From the NCBI RefSeq assembly GCF_026230105.1, contig NC_079482.1, positions 7,006,001 through 7,070,000 on the forward strand: a DNA stretch of 64,000 bases. The letters are read 5' to 3'. The notes below the pieces were generated by a model. It did not search any database. It was not told where the DNA came from and saw only the letters and a list, made by a program, of their open reading frames with translations. The DNA is from Diorhabda sublineata. Taxonomy: Eukaryota > Arthropoda > Insecta > Coleoptera > Chrysomelidae. Positions 33,954 through 46,513 of the stretch are shown one piece after another (position 1 is the stretch's first letter; each line of letters opens with the position of its first letter). Made by a program: the position numbers and the translations under genes.

Positions 33954-36189
33954 ATTTCATAATTCTTGATAAATTTGTTATATTCATATTGAATTTTGAA
34001 ATTTGAAATTGATTTAATACAGTCATATCTCGACTCCTGGTGCATCAATTGAATTAATATACTAACTAAATCCCACTAGCAGAATTGTACCCTCAAAGTA
34101 CAATCATATCCATCACAACTCGCATAGAAATTTTTTTGTCATGTCCAGCTCAAATATACTGAAATCAACTTTGGTAACTCTGTAAACATGATTACCTTTT
34201 GAAGCTGGGCATGCTTCTCTCAATATTATTTAGATGATTTTTATATAATCAGAGGGATATTTCAAGTTTCAATTAATTTTTTATATATTATGAGTGATAT
34301 GTCAGCTAACAGTTTGTGATACAATTGAGTATTTAATTTCGTCTTTACGACTCTTTAAACTATTTTTCCATGGCTGAACATGTTTCACTTAGTGTTCCAT
34401 TTGCTTTGAAATGATTATCGCTTCATAGTTACTTAGCTTACAATTATTGCTTCGTTGTAATCTGCCGTTTCATTGGCACATTGGTTCGGTTTTTTCGTTT
34501 CTTGGGATAATGGTAGGATTTAAATAATTGTTTACTCCCTTCTTGGATTGGTTGATAAGGTATAGTTGAGTACTAATGAAGGGATCTAGAGGATATTTAG
34601 GAAAAAGTTATTGAATTATGTGGATGGAGCTTATAAAGTCCGTATTTATTGCTATCTTTTTATATTGATTTCTTCTTACGATGATTGGTGCTTGTACAAT
34701 TACATAGAGTTCTCCAGTGTTCACACTGTTATGTGAAGTTACTTTTATTGTGTGATTTTCGTATACTAGTGAGCTCCAAGGCCACTAAGTGTTATATTAA
34801 TTCGAAAGAAACCCAGTACCTAATTCAATAAAATCCGTAAATTATAATTTTTACGTGGTACTTATCTCTTAGTTTAGATATTTTAGAACAATCAAATGTT
34901 GTTGAAATACGTCAAACGATGCTAAATTCTGCTCAAAATAAATATGTTCCTGACAGATCAAATTGTGTTATAAATGTTATTTATTTTATCCATTCCGTTA
35001 ACGATTATATTTAGTGTAAGGTAGGTTATTAACAAGATCCAAAAAATGTAATAAAAATTCCATTTGTGTGGCAAACCATTAGCATATTTTTATTGTATTA
35101 TATTTCTTTCTTAAGTGCTCTGTTTTCATAGTACAGCTGCCAAGCATTTAAAACACGCGAAATAAAATTTAATTAAATTAATGCAGTTAAATGTAAAACC
35201 AGTCTGACCTCCCGCTGTCATCCTCAAGATATCCCTCAAGATATCATAAAGATTAAGCTACGGTATTTGTTATATTATGGTTGTTCTTTTTCTCGTAATA
35301 GCACTTCTAGTGCACACATGAATATTACTGTCATTTTACGGAATTTATTATCAATTTTCAGTTTTATCCATAAATAAAGTATATACTAATGGAAAATCGA
35401 TGTATATAGAAAATTTTCTCACATTTAAGAATATAAAAAGAGGTCAGGAGAGCTCACGGAACATAGATTAGTGTCTTTTGATTTAACTATCAATTTATTT
35501 CCAATAGAAACTTTCAATATCTTAATCGGTTGACAAACAAATTAAGGCTATAGGTCTGGGAAGATGAAGAAACTCGAATAGCTATTCCTTATGCCGAGTG
35601 TACCTCCACCTATGATTTCCGTTCTTCCTTCGATTTCCCTATCTTTATTACTTTTCTGGCTTTGTTCTCATTCTATTCATTCATTCAATACCAATTTCAC
35701 TGTTTGTTTTCTTCATATGTTACATTTTTTTATTACGTTACTTTCTATTTCATTTGTTATATGTGTGGATTGTTATTTTATTATGTTTTCTCTTCTTGTT
35801 CCAATATCTATTTGTTTATGGCTATATATCTGTTTGTGGTTGAATATTCATTTGTTTAAGGCTTATTATTTATTTGCTTGTGGCATTTTTATATTATTAT
35901 ATGGAGATTCTCCGTCCATTTTCTCGGTCCTTTATGATTATTGTGTTTAAATATTTGTATACCAATACATTCCTATAATTTTTCTAATTCCATTTTCATT
36001 TTCATTCAATAATCATAATTTTCCATTTCAGTTCCACCACCTGCATTCTTTATATTTACTAATTTACACATCTCATTTTCTTAATTTGCCATCAATACCA
36101 ATTCAACTGCATATCTTAATCTAAATGGTTCTCATTGTTTTATGTTATGACTATATTCAGCTGTATCCTTTTTTTTATCTTTTTACCTT
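33954..36189. other. A+T-rich spacer
   Basis: No gene recognised. The 119-aa hydrophobic plus frame at 35,591-35,950 arises from T-rich DNA and includes a 21-base repeat, so it is not called as a gene. Confidence 0.55.
35806..35890. repeat. 21-base minisatellite, about four diverged units
   Basis: Units of the form TATTTGTTTATGGCTATA are repeated four times with variation (TATTTGTTTATGG, TCTGTTTGTGG, CATTTGTTTAAGG, TATTTGCTTGTGG), spaced 21 bases apart. Confidence 0.65.
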
Positions 36190-36540
36190 ATCCATAAAAT
36201 GAATGGTAACAGGTTCAAACTTTGTTTTGTTCATTTTTTCAATGGAAACTTATTTGCTGTTTTTCCCAAATATCCTACTATTTCATAATTACTTTTGTTA
36301 GAGTTGTTGGTATTGCCATTCTTTCTAAGAATTTATGTATTTCCTATCCGTTCATAGTGTTAAAAGCCTCCTGCAGATCCATGTATGCTAGATATAATTC
36401 TTCTTCGTATAGGATTTTCTTATACATCTGTCATCTGAGTAAATATATTAAGTATTATTTCTTGTTTGTTTGTCTAGTTAAAAACTTCTTGTTCTTCTAA
36501 TCGATATCTACATAAGGTTTCAATATAAAATTCAGGGATT
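36190..36540 (-). mobile_element. Non-LTR retrotransposon reverse transcriptase fragment
   Basis: The minus-strand translation gives RLEEQEVF (the EEQ-GFR block) near 36,505, then, across decay, ELYLAYMDLQEAFNTMNG-EIHKFLERMAIPTTL near 36,300-36,400. This is the reverse-transcriptase motif around the first catalytic Asp (F-D--KAFD). Degraded sequence to about 36,200 fits the following motif. Stops present. Only this short piece of the polymerase is left. Confidence 0.72.
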
Positions 36541-37922
36541 AAGTCCAACAGATTGTATAGTTTAGTATTGGAACAGTAATAATATTGGAGTAATATAAGA
36601 CAAGAAAATACTGAAACTGCACTTTATAAACGATAAGAACTGACACAATTAATTTCCGATTGATTTGCTCGTACTGAAAAAGTACAAACAACTCTTGAAA
36701 TCTATGAATTCATAATATTTACTTTATGGTTTAATATTAGGTATGTTACTTTTTACATGTTCGTACTGTCTTAGTTTCATAAACTATTGGTCAAATAAAA
36801 AAGTAGATATATTAACGCTAAATACGTCATCGTGGATTTGCAAATATTGATTAAAGTAATTTTCAAAAGTAAAGAACTAATAATCTGAATTAGTTTCTAT
36901 GAACAAAACAAATATATATCTAAGAATCCGAAAGTCATACATCCTTGAATGTGTAGGTACTGCAAAACGTGAGAACTACAAATATTGGAGTGGACTCTAT
37001 AGTACGAGTTAGATGCATTATTTAAAACAGCGTTCAGTAAAGATAAAGATTTTAAAATGGAAATACACTATAAATACAGTGGTTCTTAGATACAATCATA
37101 AAGGTATTTCACTAGGCAATTTAAAATAACATCATCAGCCCATACACTTGTGCTAAATATATATTCTGAAATAGTAAAGAGAATCATAACATCTCAGATT
37201 AGGTAATTCAAATACTATACTGAATCACTTTAACAAACATAGCGACCGAAACAATAATCGATGAGTGATCGAATCATGATCACCAAGCGCCTTTGCATCT
37301 ATTGGCTAAAATGGACATGCCTCCTTACGCTATAACTGCCATCAGCCAGGGGTAATAATTGTTTTTTATCGATCTTGCAGTGTAGAAAGGGCCAGTTACA
37401 TTTTAACGGTGTGTGCTGGTATATTTCGATAGATATTTATACACTAGATGACCAATATACTTTTCTCCTAACCTGTAAGTGATTCCCCTGAAATGATCTT
37501 TAAAAAAATAAATGAAATCATTAGATGATCAAGTGGACAAGCTGAATTGATAAGCTTGAATTTATAAATTCATCACCGTTCTCGAAAAAAACCTAATATG
37601 GATCCGTTCTTTTCATTTGCTTTGAACGTTTTAAGTATGGAGTGTAGAGAAAGAGGAACATCTCTTATGGACGGTACGTTTAAAATATGGTCTGAATTCT
37701 GTAGGTATAATACGTGGCGGTGATTGTACTATTGGATTGAGATTGAAGTTAAACACTTACTGTATAAGAAATTATCAAAGTTGTGACTGACGTTTGATTA
37801 TATTCATGTGAAAAGCTGTGCAATCCTTAATATCTTATTAGATTTTTATTTTTTATTAAGAACTTGATATATTTCTGTACCTGCTTGCATAAGCTAATTA
37901 CCAATGATATTTTAACAAAACT
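36541..37922. other. Spacer without a recognised gene
   Basis: No domain recognised. The patch at about 37,240-37,440 is a little richer in G+C but unassigned. Confidence 0.5.
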
Positions 37923-38235
37923 GTAATTATTATATTTGTTGCGGATAGAGTTCAATATTTTATTTCTATGAACCAAATTGTTTTATTTTCAATTATTTTA
38001 TTATTCTTATTGATATTTTTATATGACTATAACTATTATATTAGTTGCTAATGAAGCTCAATATTTTATTTTTATGAACCGAAATATTTTTTTTATTATT
38101 CTATTATTTTTATTGATCTAATTATATCGCTATAATTATTATATTAGATACGGATAAAATTCAATATTTTATTTTAATCAACCAAAATGTTTTTTTTATA
38201 CTATTTCATTATTGTTACATGATTCTACTTTTTTT
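37923..38235. repeat. Minisatellite with a unit of about 115 bases, nearly three copies
   Basis: Each unit has TATTATATT(A/T)G, then GA-TTCAATATTTTATTT, then ATGAACC-AAATTGTTTT-like sequence and a TTATT-rich tail. Copies start near 37,930, 38,035 and 38,140. The units differ by substitutions and small gaps. Confidence 0.8.
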
Positions 38236-38936
38236 TCATATTTGAATATATGTATTATCTAAACCAAATAAATAGCTAAATAATAAAGTTAATTTAACGA
38301 GATTCTGTTTTGTTAATCGTTTCATTATTTTAATACTACTAATTTCATTATCACGGTGCATTATTTAAAGCATTACTATAAAGTTATTTTCAAATCAGCG
38401 CGTAAAATTCAGGCGAATACCCTCTATAATCAGCGCCACCTATTTACCCATCAAAAATCAGCTCACATTTTTTAACCCAGAGACGTTCCTCCTTCTCTAC
38501 ACCCCATAGTTTTAAGTATCATATGGGATTTTCGGTCCCTCTTGTATAGATTTTTCCATCTTCCACCAAAGTTTTTTATCTTTTTGCTTTAACTTTATTT
38601 ATTTGATTTATCGTCATTCTTCAACTTTATTCTCATGTGCATACCAATTCACCTGATTATTTTTCTTGTTATATTACTTTTTTAATCTGTTCTTTCCTTA
38701 CATTGTTCCATTGCATATTTTCGTATAATCTATATAATAGTCCAATTCTCTACTTTTTATGTTATATTTGGTACTGACATCGTTTTAAAATTTTTATTTT
38801 CTCTTTATGTATATATTGTATGTATCCCAATATTGTTTCATTTCATTAATTCATTATTTAATAAATAAGAGGAACGGTAATTGATTTTATAAATTTTCAA
38901 GGGAGTTGGAGTACTCTATTTTAGTGACTTTTGTAT
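38236..38936. other. A+T-rich spacer
   Basis: Nothing recognised on either strand. Confidence 0.5.
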
Positions 38937-39726
38937 TATACAGGATGTCCCAATTCTAAAAATTGCGATATCAATTTTTTTTGTTTTAGTAATAAAACCA
39001 AAGGCAACTTTCATTAGACCGAACTATTCTACTTTCTCACGGTTTAGTAAAATATTTATGGTTATTAGAATTTTTATGGGAAAATCATTATTTATATTTG
39101 GAAAATTCCTCAAAATAAAAATGAGGCTAACTGGTAAAATGAATTTGTAAACACAAATGTTAGGTTTATTGAATTATAGTGGTCTCCTAGGAGTCTTGAT
39201 TAAACGTTGATGGACTTTTTCAGTAGGACACTTTAAAAAATAGGATATACAAAAATAGAAATAATTATACAGTGGCAGAGCTGAAACTGGTGAAGTATGA
39301 GAGACAATCCTAAGCATGGAGGTATGGTATACTACCTGCATTGTAGAATATATTTTGCGCGTTCTGTTAAGGTTATAACATACAGAGTGTGCCACAAAAT
39401 TGAAACTCAAGAAACTAAAGACATCCATATAACTCGAAAATCAAGAAAATTCAATGAAACTAAGTTTAGTGTTTACAAATTAGTTTTGCAAATGATGCCA
39501 GCTAGCTTAATTTTTATTCGGTGGAATTTACCAGATATAATGATTTTCCAATAAAAATTCAAACAACCTCAAATATTTCCTAAGCCGAGCGAAAATCAAA
39601 TAGATCAACTTCATGAAAGTTACCTTTCTTTTCACCACTAAATGAAAAAACGCAATAAAACATAGGGTGTTCCATATAAAATTCCAAAGTTGATATCGAT
39701 ACTGAAGATTTGGGACATCCTGTATA
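38937..39726. mobile_element. Long fold-back DNA element with TATACAGGATGTCCCA ends
   Basis: The ends read TATACAGGATGTCCCA at 38,937 and, reverse-complemented, at 39,726. Similarity between arms continues for about 300 bases. For example AACTTTCAT, GAATTTTTAT-GGAAAATCATTAT and AATTTGTAAACAC occur in both arms in inverted order. A second inner pair of ends (GTATATCC near 39,240 and ACATACAGAGTGTG near 39,380) borders a centre of about 140 bases. The frames called inside (39,174-39,731, both strands) are shadows of the repeat and have no domain. Non-autonomous; family inferred from ends. Confidence 0.85.
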
Positions 39727-40029
39727 ACCAAAAAGTCAATAACCTAAAACTTCCTCTAAATACAAAGAGCTTTTGTAATTAAAGCTTTTTGATAACTCTT
39801 ATAGGTTTGAAGAAATATGGTATATGGGTCACCTTATGTTTGACACCCTTACATATACGGTGATTTGGAATCGAATATTACTAAAATATCAGATACTGAT
39901 ACGGCTGAGGAAACTGCTATTTTGTGTTGCCACTGTTCACCTAAAAGAAAATAAAAAAATTGCTATTCAATATTAATGAAAAAAATGTAAGTTTGAACAT
40001 TCACCAAATTTAAGTTGAAGCAAATCCTA

Positions 40030-40660
40030 TATTGTCAGTCGATGAAATCTTTAGAAAAGTTGGAAACATTGCTGGAGTGGATAAAGTACATCAATTGTTC
40101 TTTCAAACCAAATGCCACAGATACATCATGGCATCATTGAACTTGACCTTCCAGATAGAATAACAACTATTGTCTATGCTGACGATTTGGCCCTGATCGC
40201 TATTCACGTGATGGAAAGGAGCTTGTTCTAAAAACCAATCACGCCATAGATGAAATCAGCTTCTGGGTAAACAAAAATCTACTCTCCAGAAAAAATGGAA
40301 TCGATTCTACTGACATCAAGAAGACGACTAGGCCCAATTGAATTAGAAGTAGAGAACATAGCTATAAGGCTACAGAAAAAGATAAAGCGTCTGGTGGTAT
40401 GGCCGGGAAAAAGATAAAATTCTCCCATCACATTACGAAAACCATCGAAAAGACTTCAAAGCTTATTGATGCTCCAATCTGGGTAGAAAGTATGGAAGTG
40501 GCCAGAATCCATAAAAACTGCAATCTAAATGCAGAAAAGTAGCATCATCATTAGAGGTACTCGCCAACTGCCGACCTAAAGATTTGCTGGTCATAAAAGG
40601 ACATAAAACGCATTTAGGAACCGACAAAACTACTGCTAGAAATATCGTCATGCTTGGATA
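40030..40660 (+). mobile_element. Non-LTR retrotransposon reverse transcriptase fragment
   Basis: The plus strand contains the catalytic YADD box (40,175-40,186) in VYADDLALIAI, then after a shift LKTNHAIDEISFWVNKNLLS near 40,220-40,290. KKIKFSHHITKTIEKTSKLI (near 40,410-40,470) follows, then DAPIWVESMEVARIHKN to about 40,520. This order is that of R1/Jockey-like polymerases from the catalytic palm to the thumb. Stops and shifts indicate a relic. Confidence 0.8.
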
Positions 40661-41499
40661 GCATCAGCGTTGGGGAAACACAACTGGAGAAAACACTCAT
40701 TACCTTAGTAAATTAACAGAAAACAGGGAGAAATGAAGGATACGGATTTTTCAAAGCTTATCGTTTCCAATGATAGTGCAATAGAAATTGGACTACTTTT
40801 GCCACGATGATAAAAGATATCCTTCGAATAAGACAGCTAACTTTTAATAAAGAGAACTTGATAGTAATATACTGAAATAATATATTAGAGAACCTAAACT
40901 TTTGTAGTAATGCTTACGTGGTCTCAAAGATTCATGAAGTTGGAAGCAGGAAGAAGTGGTGTTTTACAGGGTAGGGCGTCCTCCTGAGCTATGCGGGAGT
41001 CCCACACATTGTACGTAAAAAGTATTTCCACACCTCTAAAAAAAAGATGTAAATGATAATACTGATCTACCAAATTTCAGAAAACTGACATCCCACAAGT
41101 TATTGTTAAATTTCAATTTCAAATTTTAAAAGATAGGCAGAAAAAGTGTGTTGCTTGAGAAACTAGTTTTGGGAGGATGACAGTATTTGATGAAAATAAT
41201 GGCCTGTGAAATAAGCAATAGGAAAATTTATTACCTGTACGAAACGTAGGTAAACAATGGCTACACTAAGTACACACTTTGGGTTGATACATATGATGTA
41301 TATTCTTCAAGGCAAACTTTTTCGGATGACCTCTCAACCGAATTCAAGAACTCCTCAGGTAGAAACACCTCATTATACTTTCAACAAATTGTGTGTGTTT
41401 GTAAGTAAGATAACTGCGAACAGATTAAGGTATTGATATACCTATCAAAATTGAAATAAGCAGTAAATTATGAGGATATGGACGACAAATCGCTTGAGA
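40661..41499. other. Spacer without a recognised gene
   Basis: No domain recognised. Part of it may belong to the flanking element relics. Confidence 0.45.
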
Positions 41500-41710
41500 T
41501 TTCGTTTAGTAACGTAGTTCCAAGTCTAGAAGAGAATTCTATAATTGTTTCAGACAACGCCCCATACCATTCCCGGAAATATAAAAAAATTTTCCTACTA
41601 CAGCCATAAAAAAAGTTCTAATTCAAGACTGGCTCCGTTTGAGAAGAATATTATTCCATGAAAATATGGTAAAAGCAGAACGATTGTATCCAAATTATTT
41701 TTACGTAGTT
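41500..41710 (+). mobile_element. DDE transposase fragment
   Basis: The plus translation gives PSLEENSIIVSDNAPYHSRK, then after small shifts VLIQDWLR, then LFHENMVKAERL. This is the catalytic stretch with the DNAPYHS box and the following W-L and KAELL blocks of a large insect DDE transposase family (Tc1/mariner/IS630-related). The rest of the protein and the ends were not found. Confidence 0.65.
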
Positions 41711-43694
41711 TGTCTTAAGGTGGAATTTCTGGAAGTGTAAACACCACCACTACTACTACATTTTCAATCATATACATCATCATATAGACACATTTCATTC
41801 GTTAAATTTGGAAAATTATAATTCTCCCTCATTGGCTTTTTAGTCACAATTTTTGTATAAAAGCAACGAAAAACTTTCTAGTTCTAAATAAAATGTGTGC
41901 GACTATTACTGGTATTGATTGAAATTAATTTGATAAAATGTTCATTTATTTGTCGCAGCAAGGATAAAAAAGAGAATGATAAAGCTTTGGATTGAAAACA
42001 CAAAATCAAAGATACTTGATTTATACCGAACTAACAACCAGTAGAAAAAAGAGATTATTGTGAATTTAATAATCTAAATAAAAGGAAGCACTGTTTTTTA
42101 TTGTAGCAATTTTGGGTAACGCTAGTATTTGTCATTCACATAAAGAAATAGAGCTGAAGGGCTGGACATAAAGTCCCATTTGAATTTAAATGATACCGAA
42201 TTCAACTCGGAGTGATCCTTATTTATAACATACAATTATAAAGTGGACAAAATTGGATTTAAGACACCTGTTTGCCCGTTTTTAACGAGAAATTATTTCT
42301 CGTGACGTTTATCTTTCTTTATTCGTGAAATTATTACCGAATATTTTCCGTTCGTATTATAAATTGTAGGATATATTGAATATTATTGTAATTGAGCACT
42401 ACATTCTTTTTATCGTTCACAAAAATTTTGGTGCTTAATCTAATATCGAATTTATTGAAAAAGTTTGGCAAATGGAGGAATTATATCATTAGTGCAAGAA
42501 GAGCTCTAGTTCCGATGCTGAGAATAGATCTATGGATGCTAGTCTTCGTGTCGAGGATGAGGAAGAGATAGCACAATAAACGAAATTCGAAGTGGCGCAT
42601 GCAGCTCAAGGAGCATTCGAAAACTGCTCGCTTCGCTATCTCCTCGATTCAAAACATCTGGTCTAAGTTCGTCTGAGTGTGTTGGTTTTTCCCAAAACGT
42701 GTACTAGGAATATCGGAGAGAATTAAACTAATTGCATATTATTACGACAATTAAAATATAAAAGAAAGGTTACTTGGAATTTCTAGGGTCGAAGAATTTT
42801 TGTTTAATTGAGGAAGTTGTTCGAAGAAATGTGTGCCTGTATTATGACAAAGACTTTACTATTTTTACTTTAGTTCGAAGCTACAGAGTGAAAAAATTGT
42901 GTTAAAAGTCTAATATTTAAATTCTAATAATAGTAGACTCAAACCACAATCCTAAAGCGGAGGTGATAAACTCGTTTATAATATCAGACATAAGAATTGG
43001 TCGCAGTAATTTGAAGGTCCATTTAATCCCTTTTAGATAGCGGGTTATATGACATTCGGTTATGAGTAGAACGTTCCGTCCATATACAGTATATGCACAT
43101 CAGAAAAAACCCGTAAGCACAATGATATTGCTTTCCATATTATCTACTGAGAACTCCATGCACTTATTCTATGTTTTAAGAAATCAGACCTGGAAGAATT
43201 TTGGATCTCTTCAAATAATTTTTGAATCCCTTCCACTGATATCTGTTCTTGTCTTCCTTTTGCATACCTTTGAAATAGCTTAATAGATTTTCTATTCAGT
43301 TCCATCTCTTCAAATGCTCCGATATTGTGCGCATCTCCTGGATATTAGCTTCTTGTTTTAGTAGTTACCCGTGAAGAAATTCAGCTGAGGAATGAGTAAC
43401 TCAACTGTGGCAAGATTGAAGAGCAGTTTCATTTGGGCAAAATAAATTGAATACCATATTATTTAGGATTAAAGGTGGAGAAAGTTCCAAAATATAATTC
43501 AGAAACCCATAAGAGGGGAATCGATATGTTCAAAGTTTCAGGAAGATGATACCTTAAGAATTATTTGAAAATACCTGTGAATCTTTATACTGAAAACACA
43601 ATCGCAACTGGAATGCCCGATATTATGAATCACGTCATTATTATTTATTTTCAATCTTTGACACTTGAGGTAATTTTGATATATTTTCGTTATC
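41711..43694. other. Spacer without a recognised gene
   Basis: The plus frame at 43,062-43,283 and its minus counterpart have no recognised domain. A patch at 42,490-42,680 is less A+T-rich but unassigned. Confidence 0.45.
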
Positions 43695-44285
43695 AATAAT
43701 TTGGTGGAGTGCGAGGAGCGCAAGTGCATCGAGCGCACATGAATATTTAGAAAACATTTCGTGCATCTAGCGCACACTACCAGTGTCGAAGTGAATCCTG
43801 GAAATGTGCAAACATAAGAACTTTTGAATAATTATTACCACTAAAGCAAAGAAAAACCATCAGCAACATCTAAGATTTTCCAAAATGAGCAATTGTTCGA
43901 TATTATATAAAATATTGAACAAAAATTGATAGGAAAAATTATTTTTTCGAAGAAGTGCATTTTTGGTATAAGGTAAGAAATAATTGAAAAATTGCATATT
44001 TTGAATTACTCACAAAAAAGCCTTTTAATGTGAGAATGGTTAGGTTAGGTTAGGAGACTATGACTATAATCGAATCGATGAATTATTAAGTTGACAAAGT
44101 ATTAACTCTTTCATAATTTCTCTTTTTTATTTACGGTAATAAACATTTCAAGCTCACAGGGATTGAAGATACCGTCTTTATACCAGAAAATGTGCGCTCG
44201 ATGCACACACCTATATAATCTGTGTGCTTGAACCAGCCTGCGCTCGACTTACGTGCGCTAGATGCTCGCATTCAATAATTTTCAG
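43695..44285. mobile_element. MITE with GC-rich GTGCATCGAGCGCAC ends
   Basis: The left arm (about 43,695-43,790) contains TGCGAGGAGCGCAAGT, TCGAGCGCAC and GTGCATCTAGCGCAC. The right arm (about 44,185-44,280), reverse-complemented, contains TGCGAGCATCTAGCGCACGT, TCGAGCGCA and GTGCATCGAGCGCAC in the same order. Each arm thus repeats a short hairpin-forming word two or three times. The interior is A+T-rich and has a TTAGG tract. No transposase inside. I do not recognise the family. Confidence 0.7.
44039..44055 (+). repeat. Short TTAGG tract inside the 43.7-kb MITE
   Basis: Three TTAGG units. Confidence 0.8.
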
Positions 44286-44899
44286 AATGTAGTTTACCCA
44301 AAGATACCTTGTTTCGATTTACCACCTAAAAACTACAAACTGTGAATTATAAAAAGTGACGTAAACATTAACAGAAATGTAATTTAAAAGTAATTTCTTC
44401 TGCCTATCGTATTTACAATTAAATGAATATGAGCCTATGAAATTTAATATCCTAGTTAATTATTGTAAAAGAAATAAAAATATGAAATTGAAAGTTTGTT
44501 ATGAACAGTTTATTGAGTACAGAACATAAGTATTGAATTTTTATTATATACAAAATAGGTTAATAACCAATTAACAACAACGTTTGCTTTAATTTGAGTA
44601 TAAATCAACTTTAATCACATGATTAATTAATTTTTTCAGTTGTAATATTAACTATCATATTTCTATCACACTTGCACTCAATATAAATCTTACCATGGAT
44701 TTCCAATACGATTGAATATACAATATTAGGTAGGCAGTCGTAATATAGTATATGCCACCAGTTCAGCCATAAGATTACAAACATATTACAAAGGTGAAAA
44801 TTTCGACTACTTTCAGTTTTTATCAAAATATTTTGATTGATTCCAAAAAGAATAGTAATTGCTAAATCAAAAGCTATTTGACTCGTTTTTTGTGGTTAG
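44286..44899. other. A+T-rich spacer
   Basis: Nothing recognised on either strand. Confidence 0.5.
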
Positions 44900-46300
44900 T
44901 CAGTCCACGTTCTACTCATTTTTCTTTTTTAAAAGTGAAGTTCCTTCTATTTTTTGGCTTCTTCCGCTATCTTCCCCATTTTTTCCTGTCCTGTCGCCAT
45001 CCAAAGTCTGCCATTTTGTTCAGATCATTTGTTACTTGAATTTCCCATTGGCTTTTAGTTCTCGGTTTCCCAAGGACTTCTATTCTGTTCTTCTTTCAAC
45101 TATTATTTTTCACTTGCTGCGATTTTATAAATCTGGGGATAATTTCTCTATTTAAGATTTTCCTAATTTCATAAAAATTCTGTATTTTCCGTTACCTATT
45201 TTTTTTGGACGTATCAATTTTTTGAAGTTTTTAAGTTTTTCTTCATCAGTTTTTGTTAGATTTGGCGTTTCTCCTCCATAGATTACAGTTAGCCTTATTA
45301 CTGTTCTGTACGGTTTCATTTTAGTATGACTACACATTGTTTTGCATAGCATTAGAGGATGGAATTTATGGTATGCTCGATTGCCTGCATGGATCATTTG
45401 AGTGATTTTCTCTCCTCGTTCATTTTGGTTGTTAACTGTTATTTAAAATTATCATTATATATTTGTTTATCGTTTTATTGTAATGTTTAGCAAAAATTTT
45501 TCTCTGTTCCATTTTCAAGATGTTTCTTTTAGTTTGCCTACTCTCCTCGTTGTTATCGCCAGATCATCCGCGTATACCAATATTTGAACTTCTTCAGTAA
45601 TAATTGTATCTACCATCTATGTCAGCTAGCAGTCTTCCATTACTCCGTCTAGTACTATAATGTATAGAACTGTGTTTAAACTTGTTGCTTATTATCTGCG
45701 TATTCAATTCTTTGGTCATATTACAAACTCAACATCCATTGTTGATTGTTATCCATCTGCTTCATTCACTGTAATTTGTTAATTACGTATTTAAGCGTTA
45801 TAATCGCCCATCACTATGAGAGAGAAATCTTTGGATAGTTTCACATATTTTTATGAGGTCTTCATAAAATGCATTTTGGCCTTCTGCTTTAGCATCTGTG
45901 AGCGCGATTACATTTATAATTGTAATATTAGGTACTTTGGACTTCAGTGTTAAATATGAAATTCTACCATTTATTCTCCAGTATGTTATCTCTTACTTTT
46001 TTGCTGATCATGTGTACTATTCCATTCCTTCCTTGTTTCTTCTCTCCTGCATATAATGACATAAATCTTCTTTATCAATTCTTCTATTTTAGCTCTTGTA
46101 ATGCCAATATGTCTATGTTAGCGTTAATTATCTCTTTAGCTGTCTCCTCCATTCTTTTATTTTCTAATTTTCTCATTTTTATCATACATTTTCATTGCCT
46201 GCTCGTCATATCCAATGTATTTCTGCGTTTGTTCTTTTTGCTTAAGTTTTCTGAGATGATTTTATCACCTTTTCAGTATTTTTTTTAGATCCTCCTACTT
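44900..46300 (-). mobile_element. Degenerate non-LTR retrotransposon with endonuclease, polymerase and C-terminal parts
   Basis: On the minus strand the element runs from high to low coordinates. An endonuclease remnant lies at about 46,050-45,780 (GIVHMISKKVRDNILEYNGRFHI, then NITIINVIALTDAKAE, then AFYEDLIK). A short polymerase remnant near 45,570 gives VYADDLAITTRRVGKLKETS. The C-terminal frame at 45,152-45,397 gives AGNRAYHKFHPLMLCKTM, TKMKPYRTVIRLTVIYGGETPNLTKTDEEKL. A tail near 44,950-45,080 gives GKPRTKSQWEIQVTNDLNKMADFGWRQDRKKW. Most of the reverse transcriptase between endonuclease and YADD is deleted. The hydrophobic plus-strand frames here (44,859-45,155; 45,947-46,288) are antisense shadows. 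Confidence 0.82.
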
Positions 46301-46513
46301 CTTCAAATGATCTCTTACTTACGGTTCGCCTTTTGTCTTGGTTTTGCAGGTCGTATGTTAATTACAAACATACTATCATAAAAATTAGTAGAGGTCTTAG
46401 CCAACTTCATTCACTGGATGGTAATGAACATCAATCACAAATAAGCTGTCCAAGTTTCTTGTGAAGTGAAGTTTTTGTGAAGCTGCCTTAGGTAATTCGC
46501 CCACGAGACTATG

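Noticed and set aside
35591..35950. 119-aa and 65-aa hydrophobic open frames resembling membrane proteins
   Set aside because: They arise from T-rich DNA, overlap a 21-base minisatellite and have no recognised domain.
39174..39731. Several open frames on both strands
   Set aside because: They lie within the arms of a fold-back element and show no domain.
43062..43283. 73-aa plus frame and its antisense considered as an exon
   Set aside because: No family recognised, no splice signals that decide it, composition like the surroundings.
45947..46288. 113-aa hydrophobic plus-strand frame
   Set aside because: It is the antisense of the LINE endonuclease remnant on the minus strand.
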